From Podarcis raffonei (Eukaryota; Chordata; Lepidosauria; Squamata; Lacertidae): DNA of 64,000 bases. The stretch covers positions 8,872,001 to 8,936,000 of the forward strand of contig NC_070618.1 of the NCBI RefSeq assembly GCF_027172205.1, given 5' to 3'. A model generated the notes under the pieces. That model was not told the origin of the DNA and ran no database searches. It worked only from the letters and a program-made list of their open reading frames with translations. The translations under genes were made by a program, and so were the position numbers. Positions 56,344 through 64,000 of the stretch are shown piece by piece. Position 1 is the first letter of the stretch. Each line of letters opens with the position of its first letter.

Positions 56344-56581
56344 GTGAGTTTTTTTATCTCCCTAAGAAAATTCTGTTTGTTAGTAGAAACTAATAAGGAA
56401 CACAATTTCCAGGAAAGGTTTTCTGTGCGCAAGCCCAATTAAAATCCCCTGCTCAAGAGAAGAGTTATGTTTGTTTTGGAGGACATCCAAATGAGCCGTG
56501 TCCCAAGACTACAATCGTATCCCAATTAGTAAGAAGCCAAAAATGTGCCCCTCTCCCAAATGCAGAAAATAAGCAGAGTTA

Positions 56582-56728
56582 TAGAATTGTAGAGTTGGAA
56601 GGGATCCCTTTGGTCATCTAGTCCAACCCCCTGCAATGCAGGATATTTTTTTTTACCCAGGGTAGGGCTTGAACCCTTGACCCTGAGATTAAGAAGTCTC
56701 ATGATCTACCAAGTGAGCTATTGATATG
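56582..56728 (-). mobile_element. tRNA-Lys-derived SINE, antisense
   Basis: Antisense tail 'gaattgtagagttggaaggg' then 'tccaaccccctgcaatgcag', and an antisense Lys head ('ccctgagattaagaagtctc'). Confidence 0.8.
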
Positions 56729-56987
56729 CTCAAGATTTAACCTAAAAATGGGGGTAGGAAGGAAGAGGCATCTTAATCTGAATCAAACAATGAAAATCCT
56801 GGACATGCATTAACCATAGAGGCTGCAATTTCATTCTGCAAGGGTCATGGTCAGGAAGCAGAGTTGTACCAGAGGAAATTAGGATGTGCCTTCCCACCCC
56901 TTGTTCATTTTTTGGCTGGCGATTGTTGGGCCAGGCAGGTCAGAAAAAGGCGAGAGAAAGGCAGTATCTATGTTAGAAAACGCCATT

Positions 56988-57015
56988 ATTTTTAGGTGAT
57001 GGCTTTTTCACTGTG
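56988..57015 (+). promoter_or_regulatory. 12-bp-spacer RSS of TRBJ 3
   Basis: Nonamer ATTTTTAGG, 12 bp spacer, consensus heptamer CACTGTG. Confidence 0.85.
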
Positions 57016-57061
57016 TACTCTGAAGCTTACTTTGGGAAGGGCACTCGACTCACAGTTCTTG
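57016..57061 (+). other. TRBJ: TRBJ segment 3
   Basis: Encodes YSEAYFGKGTRLTVL and ends at G/GTAAGA. At 46 nt it is the shortest of the six J segments. Confidence 0.95.
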
Positions 57062-58917
57062 GTAAGAAAATCCATGGTGAATTGTTTCATTTTTTGTATT
57101 GGAATTGGCTAATTGCGACAGAGGTTTGTAAAAGCAAAGGGGTCTGGGATGGAGGTCCTTTTTAAACTGTTCCCTAAAATGAAATGGGGATGTTGTGAAT
57201 CAGCACACCTGCCAAGAAAATTTGTTAGTCATCAAGACTTACTTTGGATTCCCCTGAGCAGCAATAGATGTTTTTGCCTTAGGAGCAATCCCCAAATTCA
57301 CTGGCAATTTTGCTCCAGAAGTTTGGGGACTACTTAGGTTGGTGTGCGTACAGAAGGAGAGAAAGAGTTTCAGCTAATCTTATTCACACCTATTTGGCTC
57401 CCTTCAAAACTCCACAGGTGTTTTGCCTGAGGAGGAACTCTTAAATTCCACCTCTGTTTGAAGCAAAATGTCTGTGGCAAGTCTCCAACGAACCATTTCA
57501 GTGCAGGAACAGACTGGCTAAATAATTAGTAGGGACGTACAAGGGAGGTCTTTTCATTCTCTGCAAGGAATAACTCTTCACATCTGTGCATCACTTGGTG
57601 CCTTAGCACCTGATTACTGAAGGCTGGATGTGATAAAGCGAGGGAAATTGTTGAACTACAGTTCCCATCAGCACCAGCGAGCTTGGACAGTGGTCAGAAA
57701 TGATGGGATTTGTAGTCTGGCAACATTTTGAGGGCTAAATGTTCCCCACCCGTGTGATAAAGGCGAAACTAAACCCAAGTTGTGCTGATTTTTCTATAAA
57801 GCTGGGGGAGGTTTAAAGAAAGGGAGGAGGGGGCTTGAATCCTTCCCTTGTGCATGCTCTCTCCACGAAACTGCTTCTCTCTGGCTGGTTCCCCAAAAAA
57901 GGGATTACTTCCATTCATGAAGCTCCACTGGGAGAAATGTTGCTGGAGGGAAGTGATTTCAGAGACAAAATGGAAGTGTGGGGGAAAGCTCTGGATGGAA
58001 GTTTCCATTCCTGCCTGCCAAACCATGCTCTATTTATATCAGGGTTTCCCAAACTCTCCAGCTGTTTTTGGACTACAGTTCCCATCATCCCTGACCACAA
58101 GCCCTGCTAGCTAGGGATGATGGGAGTTGTAGTCCAACTACAGTTTTATACCATACCTTCACCCACCTCTCCCTGCTCTATGGAGACTTTGGGTGGTCAG
58201 ATGCATTGCCCAAAGGGATGACAAAAAGAGGAGGCCAACTTGCTTGGAATTTATATGTATAGATGCAAATTTATAAAATAAGTTTGCATAATTGGGCAGC
58301 CCTCAGGTAGAAGACACCTTCAGACACAGGACTGTCCTCCAACAGCCCTGAAAATAGACTATTGGCCACCCTAGAAGGAATCGGTGGCGACCCATTTCAT
58401 GGATCTCTGCTGATGTCTCATCAACCTTGGCTCTGAATTTGTGAGATAGCTTCACTGAGACGTATTGTGTGCAAAGTCGTGTGAGCGTTCTATGAGATAG
58501 AATGAAACGGTGTGAAAATTCTGTCTGGGGGTGTTAGGTCCTTCAAGTCCCTTTCACACACATGCAAATTATCACAGTCCTAATGTAGTAGCAGATTCCA
58601 TGCTCAGAGAGCATGCAGGTGATGTTCTCAGCTCATCTATTGTTGTCCTGGAGCCTCCAAGGAATTAAAGGGCAGAGGGGGAGGGGGAGCGATGTTGTCA
58701 AGAAACAGATGCCTTAGATAAAGTGTGCTCTGCAATTAATTTCTGTGACAGATCAGGAGGAAACAAATGTCTCTGCCTTCCAGCAGAAAGCCTCATTTCT
58801 TTTCATGTCTTATCAGCATTGGGTAACTTATGAAGTAGTGGCAGAGAGGAGGAACTTTGACAGAGCAGCTTTCCAACTGTAGCAGACAGAGGATTACCTT
58901 GTGGGGAATCAAAGTGG
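57062..58917. other. J3-J4 spacer
   Basis: No further J or exon found over 1.9 kb. Contains hAT foldback fragments at about 57645-57740 ('aactacagttcccatcagca' facing 'gatgggatttgtagtctgg') and 58041-58140. Confidence 0.55.
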
Positions 58918-58945
58918 GGTTATTTCATGAGGTAGTTGGCTGTGC
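58918..58945 (+). promoter_or_regulatory. 12-bp-spacer RSS of TRBJ 4
   Basis: The best J nonamer (GGTTTATTT, 7 of 9) and a 12 bp spacer, but heptamer GGCTGTG keeps only the CTGTG next to the coding end. Confidence 0.8.
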
Positions 58946-58996
58946 AAACACTGATCCGTTACACTTTGGAGCAGGGACCAGGCTGACTGTATTAGG
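58946..58996 (+). other. TRBJ: TRBJ segment 4
   Basis: Encodes NTDPLHFGAGTRLTVL and ends at G/GTAAGA. Frame and FG-x-G motif intact. Confidence 0.94.
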
Positions 58997-59259
58997 TAAG
59001 AAAACGAACCTTCTCACGAACCTCTGTACTGAAAAAATGGTAAATCTAACATTCTTTCGAGTTCCACATTGCTATCTTAACAAAACTAGATATATATTGG
59101 GTGCCACAAATTGGCTGACCTGCGGGAAACCTCCTCCTAACAAGCAATTTGGCTCCAAACACTGACTCCATAGCTGTCCCAGACAGAAAAGAGAGCTTTG
59201 TTAAACAAAACAAAAAAAAAAAGGAATTGGTTTGCCCAAAACTGTACTGAGGGCTCAAA

Positions 59260-59692
59260 GGTTGTTGTTGTTGTTTAGTCGTTTAGTCGTGTCCGACTCT
59301 TTGTGACCCCATGGATCAGAGCACGCCAGGCACTCCTGTCTTCCACTGCCTCCCGCAGTTTGGTCAAACTCATGTTCGTAGCTTTGAGAACACTGTCCAA
59401 CCATCTCGTCCTCTGTCGTCCCCTTCTCCTTGTGCCCTCCATCTTTCCCAATATCAGGGTCTTTTCCTGGGAGTCTTCTCTTCTCATGAGGTGGCCAAAG
59501 TATTGGAGCCTCAGCTTCAGGATCTGTCCTTCCAGGGAGCACTCAGGGCTGATTTCCTTCAGAATGGATAGGTTTGATCTTCTTGCAGTCCGTGGGACTC
59601 TCAAGAGTCTCCTCCAGCACCATAATTCAAAAGCATCAATTCTTCGGCGAGCAGCCTTCTTTATGGTCCAACTCTCACTTCCATACATCGGG
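59260..59692 (-). mobile_element. Bov-B (RTE) LINE 3' end, copy 4
   Basis: The minus strand encodes 'YGSESWTIKKAARRRIDAF' through 'HGVTKSRTRLND', an open Bov-B C-terminus, in the J4-J5 spacer. Confidence 0.9.
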
Positions 59693-59842
59693 CTCAAAGG
59701 TAGCCACAGGCAATCCATTGTACATTCAATCTGAAAGCTGACAAAGAAGGAGAGAGCAAAAGGCCAATCTCTTAAAGCCTGGGGGGAGAGAAGACAGAGA
59801 CAGAAGCAGGAAATATAAATGTGTTAGCTAGACTGATGTGTC

Positions 59843-59975
59843 ATAGAAACATAGAGATGGAAGGGGCCGTGAGGTCCTCTAGTCCACCCCCTGCAATGCA
59901 GGAATCCGTTTGCCCAACGTGGGTTTCGAACCCATGACCCTGAAATTAAGAGCCTCACGCTCTGCCATCTGCTGC
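59843..59975 (-). mobile_element. tRNA-Lys-derived SINE, antisense
   Basis: Antisense tail 'gtccaccccctgcaatgcag' and antisense B-box/anticodon arm ('ggtttcgaacccatgaccc', 'gaaattaagagcctcac'). Confidence 0.8.
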
Positions 59976-60204
59976 AAACAGCGGAGGATGAATGTGATCA
60001 GAATCTGCACATTTTTCAGAAGCCCTCCTCATCTACATAAACAAGGCAGTTGTTGATATAATACATTAGGAGTAAATAGCATGACCATGGTATTTAGAAA
60101 TACAATCACTGGAAAGATGGGAATTGTGGCTGCCCGTACCTGCGACCATCTGGTTTGTGGGTTACATTTGACCATGCTTGTGTATATAACAGGACAGTGG
60201 TCTC

Positions 60205-60325
60205 TCAGCCTAGTGCCATCCAGATGTTCTGCGCTCTAGCAGCTATTCACCCTGGCCAGCATGTCCAGTAGGCATGATGGGAGCTGTAGTCCCAAACATC
60301 TGGAGGGCAGAAGGTTGGGAAAGCC
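60205..60325. mobile_element. hAT foldback fragment
   Basis: 'agtgccatccagatgttctg' faces 'cccaaacatctggagggcag', around 'gcatgatgggagctgtagtc'. Confidence 0.55.
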
Positions 60326-60330
60326 TAGAC

Positions 60331-60593
60331 CATGGGTAGGCAAACTAAGGCCCGGGGGCTGGATCCAGCCCAATTGCCTTATAAATCTGTCCCGCGGACG
60401 GTCCGGGAATCAGCATGTTTTTACATGGGTAGAATGTGTGCTTTTATTTAAAATGCATCTCTGGGTTATTTGTGGGGCATAGGAATCCATTCATCCCCCC
60501 AAAAAAAAAATACAGTCCGCCCCCCCCACAAGGTCTGAGGGGCAGTGGACTGGCCCCCTGCTGAAAAAGTTTGCTGACCCCTGGTCTAGACAA
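60331..60593 (+). mobile_element. hAT (Charlie-like) MITE
   Basis: Inverted ends CATGGGTAGGCAAAC / GTTTGCTGACCCCTG and interior 'ggcccgggggctggatccag', a widespread hAT signature. Flanking octamers GCCTAGAC and GTCTAGAC match at 7 of 8. Confidence 0.8.
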
Positions 60594-60844
60594 CACTGGT
60601 CTATCTGGACGATACATAGTCTAATCTAGGGCAAGGCAACTTCCTATCTTCCAGGAGTAACTGGGAAGCTGTGGAGCAAGTTTGGGGAACCTGTGGCTTG
60701 CAGATGTTGCTGTGTTTGTTAGACCAGAAGCTTTTCCCAACAGCAGGCAGGCAGCCAGACAAAAAGTTAAGGGCAAAGCGGTTGCCTGCGCAGGTGGTGT
60801 TCTCTTTGAGAGATCTTCCCCAATCTTTGAGGAGAGATATTCCC

Positions 60845-60872
60845 TCTTTGGTGATAACGGTTTCACACTGTG
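60845..60872 (+). promoter_or_regulatory. 12-bp-spacer RSS of TRBJ 5
   Basis: Consensus heptamer CACTGTG; the nonamer at 12 bp spacing (TCTTTGGTG) is poor. Confidence 0.75.
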
Positions 60873-60922
60873 TTACAATAACCCTCTGAGCTTTGGCCAA
60901 GGAACTCGACTGACTGTTTTAG
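60873..60922 (+). other. TRBJ: TRBJ segment 5
   Basis: Encodes YNNPLSFGQGTRLTVL and ends at G/GTAAGC. Frame intact. Confidence 0.95.
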
Positions 60923-61114
60923 GTAAGCAGAAGGGGTTGGCAATGTGGGGGGTGGAATTAAAATAATGGCTCATTTTAAGGGCTGCAAAAGCGCTTCAGA
61001 AATCTGCTCACATTTAACGTTTTACTGTATATGGTAAATTTTACAGGAGTGACAATTCTGCGAGGTACGGCAATGTCACCGTCTGATTATTTTATTTCCA
61101 CTCTAGTTCTTTCT

Positions 61115-61275
61115 CATTGCTTGCCCTCCTCCATTTTCTCCCCACAACAGCCTTGTGAGGTAGACTAGACCAAGGGGGAGAGAGCGTCTGAGCCAAGGCA
61201 CCCCCAATGAGTTTCATGGCTGAATCCTAGATGGGCACTCTAACCACTAGATCACACTGCCTTTCATTTATTGGT
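61115..61275 (-). mobile_element. tRNA-headed SINE remnant, antisense
   Basis: Diverged relative of 11414-11672: 'cccacaacagccttgtgagg' and 'ctctaaccactagatcacac'. Confidence 0.5.
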
Positions 61276-61797
61276 TCTCATCATCTTAACAATACCTGAG
61301 AAAATGGAAAGGTGTGTGTGTGTCCTGTGCTTCTTCTGGGATTTCCCAAATCTCTGTTTATTGAGCCCTTGAGGAGCTTATAAATTTGTCATTGTCCCCA
61401 AACCGAATTCCCATAAGTGTAAGTGAAAGAAAGTAAAGAAAGAATTGTTTTAGAAGTGAAACTCCACATTCTTTCCCACCACCTAGGCTCCTTTTGACCT
61501 TTTGACTTCTAGGTCTTTTTTCACCCTCTGTCCCAGATGGTCAATTTCAAGCACTTTGGGGAACTCCACTGACCTAGTGCCAACCTCAGTTTATTAGCAC
61601 GTCTGGCTTCACCAGACTCTGGAAGGCAAACGCCTAATGTGCAGCCAAGCACACAAATTATAGCAGGCATCGTCTTAAGCTGTGGGAATCAGGGGAGGCA
61701 GCTCAGGTGTGGGAACAGGCATAACAAACACACAAACCTCTCCCTGTCCTCACCTGTGTGACGTTGGGAGGCTAGGTGCCTTTAGCTCTTTAGTAAA

Positions 61798-61825
61798 GGT
61801 TTGCCTACAGGAACGTGATGCCGTG
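61798..61825 (+). promoter_or_regulatory. 12-bp-spacer RSS of TRBJ 6
   Basis: Nonamer GGTTTGCCT (6 of 9), 12 bp spacer, weak heptamer TGCCGTG. Confidence 0.75.
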
Positions 61826-61875
61826 TTCTGCTGAAAAGCTGTATTTCGGACAAGGAACGCGGCTCACTGTACTAG
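61826..61875 (+). other. TRBJ: TRBJ segment 6
   Basis: Encodes SAEKLYFGQGTRLTVL and ends at G/GTAAGA. It is the last J seen; six J segments make this cluster the same size as human TRBJ1. Confidence 0.95.
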
Positions 61876-62136
61876 GTAAGAAACACATGAACGGTGGGCG
61901 CAAGGAAGTCTTGCCACAGGGCTGGCAGAACAAGAGAAAGCAGAAGCAAATAAATTAAAAATGTGTTTGTGCAATTGATGCAAACCTCAGCTGAACTAAT
62001 CTACAGAATCCAGGGAAGCCATAAATGATTTGGGCAAAGGTTTGTGGTTTTTTGTTTTGCATTGAAATTTAAAGCACACTTTTGGGGGGGGGAATTGCTG
62101 AGGGATTCTAGTCAGAAACACTAATGTTTTTGAAGA

Positions 62137-62522
62137 TGAGTGTTGTTGTTCCTGTTGTTGTTTAGTCGTTTAGTCGTGTCCGACTCTTCGTGACCCCATG
62201 GACCAGAGCAGGCCAGGCACTCCTGTCTTCCACTGCCTCCCTCAGCTTGGTCAAACTCATGCTGGTAGCTTCGAGAACACTGTCCAACCATCTTGTCCTC
62301 TGTCGTCCCCTTCTCCTTGTGCCCTCCATCTTTCCCAACATCAGGGTCTTCTCTTCTCATGAGGTGGCCAAAGTATTGGAGCCTCAGCTTCAGGATCTGT
62401 CCTTCCAGTGAGCACTTAGGGCTGATTTCCTTAAGAATGGAGAGGTTTGATCTTCTTGCAGTCCATGGGACTCTCAAGAGTCTCCTCCAGCACCATAATT
62501 CAAAAGCATCACTTCTTTGGTG
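62137..62522 (-). mobile_element. Bov-B (RTE) LINE 3' end, copy 5
   Basis: As the other Bov-B copies ('FELWCWRRLLRVPWTARRSN'), but about 15 bp shorter internally than copy 4 near 62347. Confidence 0.88.
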
Positions 62523-63474
62523 AATGTTGGGATTGGCTGGCATTTTGGGTTCTCTCGGTGGGTGGAACGGTAGGCAAGAAACTTGCCGGAGGTTGCAAGG
62601 CATGTAGGACTGTATGATTAGCACCCAGTTCCTTTAACTGGTCCCATTGATTTCACTAGGAAGGACTGATGCACAGGCTTAACTTTTCTGCTGAATCTTA
62701 AAGGGGCCGCTCAGCTCTTTGTGTGCGAAAGTAAAACGCTGGCATCTCTAAGATCTCCAGGTTGAGTGTCAGAATATCTACTCTTAAAAGGAACCAAGGA
62801 GGCAGCAGGCAGGGGGCACAGAGGAACTAAAATAGCAAAATGCATGGTGGCCACAATTCAAAGTACGATACAAACCCATTCAGGAAAAAGGTCCCTTGTG
62901 AGAATAACAACAATAATCAAAATTATTATAGCTTACAGTTATAAAGCACCCATCAGTTCATGGCTGGTGTGGGATTTGAACCAGGGATTGCATGGATTTG
63001 AACCTGAGAAAACATTGACTTAAAAAAACAACACCATGAACTCTACAAAAAAAAATATCAGGAGAGGGCAAAGCAGCACTTTATCTTGTGCCTTGGCTGA
63101 GCTCTGGGATCTGGTTTTGGGTTCAGGACTTAACTCTGGTGGATATGAAGAAAGGACAAAGAAAAATGGGCAGAATTAAGGCCAAGTGAGATGTGGTGTT
63201 AAGGATATCTCTGCATTTAACATGCAAGCATTTAAAAATACAGACAGCAGCAGCAGCAGCTGGGAGAAAATGATAATTACTGGGATTGCAGCAGCGGTAG
63301 GTGGGTGGAAATTAACCATTTCCTCCACTCCTGCAGTCCTGGAGGGACCACATTGGCACACAGCTCACCACAGCTGCTATGATCCGGCAGGGAACAGGGC
63401 TCCTTGAGGAGAGCCATTTAACCATGAATGCATAACCGTTTAACTTCTAGTTTCAGGCTCAACAGATATCATTT

Positions 63475-63705
63475 TATAGCCTTCCTTTCTTGCCAGAAGC
63501 TCAAGGTGGTATACATGATTCTCCCACGACCCCATTTTATCCTCACAGCACCCTGTGAGTTAAAGTTAGGCAGAGAGACTGAGATGGGTCCAAGGTCGTC
63601 CAGCGGGTTTCAAGTGGCCGAGTAAGGATTTGAACCCTGGTCTCCCAGGTCCTTGTCGAGCAACAATCTAACCATGACACCTCACTGGATTTCTACACCA
63701 CACTG
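63475..63705 (-). mobile_element. tRNA-headed SINE remnant, antisense
   Basis: 'tcctcacagcaccctgtgag', then 'ggatttgaaccctggtctcc' (antisense B-box) and 'caatctaaccatgacacctc'. Diverged. Confidence 0.55.
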
Positions 63706-64000
63706 GTCGTAGTTTCTGGAGGAGGAAAACTAGTTGTAGGGTCAACGGCTACTTCTGGAGTTCCACATTGGCCTAGTTCTCAAGGTGGTAAAAAAATATA
63801 TGGATGCCCTATTTCATATTGCAGGTGGGGACTCACACAACTGAATTTCTTTGACTTGAAACTTTTCATGTTTCGGGTTTAAGAGTTCTTGTAGCCCTGA
63901 TTTCTGTCTGAAAAAAATGTGTTTCCACCTTCACCAGAGCAGGCTTCAGTGATGAGAGCCCCTCACCCCCAGTCTAAAAGTGGTATACCCCAGACACACG

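Larger units (their letters stand above)
61876..64000. other. Region after the last J; no C-beta exon visible
   Basis: I looked for an Ig-domain constant exon behind an AG acceptor and found none. The region carries a Bov-B copy and a SINE remnant; 62620-63420 has nothing I recognise. The first C-beta exon should lie to the right of the window. Confidence 0.6.

Noticed and set aside
61552-61575. A J-like TTTGGGGAACTC between TRBJ 5 and 6
   Set aside because: No second Gly at the F-G-x-G position, an in-frame stop follows soon after, and no heptamer or nonamer lies upstream.
61876-64000. C-beta exon 1
   Set aside because: No Ig constant-domain frame with paired Cys behind an AG acceptor is visible; it should lie beyond the window.

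Overview
The window is vertebrate genomic DNA, almost certainly from a squamate reptile (probably a lizard). It carries the variable, diversity and joining part of the T-cell receptor beta (TRB) locus with pancreatic trypsinogen genes embedded in it. The squamate call rests on the interspersed repeats: tRNA-headed Sauria-type SINEs, Bov-B (RTE) LINE 3' ends, CR1/L2-clade and L1 LINE fragments, tRNA-Lys SINEs and many small hAT and Tigger-like DNA transposons. The gene order rests on splice sites, recombination signal sequences (RSS) and protein motifs read directly from the sequence.

Layout, left to right. At 772-811, on the minus strand, is the signal-peptide exon of a trypsinogen-like gene whose remaining exons lie off the left edge. 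Six intact TRBV segments follow on the plus strand (5500-6530, 8402-10477, 12528-13101, 15152-15570, 18220-20698, 23535-23971). Each has a leader exon, a V exon with the two Cys and the Trp of the Ig fold, and a 23-bp-spacer RSS. They form subfamilies: V1/V5, V3/V4/V6, and V2 alone. Two complete five-exon cationic-type trypsinogen genes follow (A 24846-32305, B 37291-45900). A seventh V (51199-52052) stands alone downstream of them, in the same orientation. Next come one TRBD segment (54272-54284) whose first 12 nt match human TRBD1 as I know it, and six TRBJ segments (55094-61875) with 12-bp-spacer RSS. No constant-region exon is visible before the right edge, so C-beta presumably lies beyond it.

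How it works together. V segments (23-RSS), D (12-RSS on the left, 23-RSS on the right) and J segments (12-RSS) obey the 12/23 rule, so D-to-J then V-to-DJ joining would assemble a beta-chain V exon. Joining any of V1-V6 would excise both trypsinogen genes from a T cell's chromosome; joining V7 would not. The trypsinogens are not part of the receptor. They are pancreatic digestive zymogens kept in this place, as in mammals and birds.

The rest is mostly repeats. They include two solo LTRs (15783-16593, holding a nested L1, and 24077-24442), at least eight copies of a roughly 215-240 bp Tigger-like MITE, seven Sauria-type SINEs, six Bov-B pieces and many truncated L1 and CR1/L2 LINEs. Repeat boundaries without target-site duplications are approximate.
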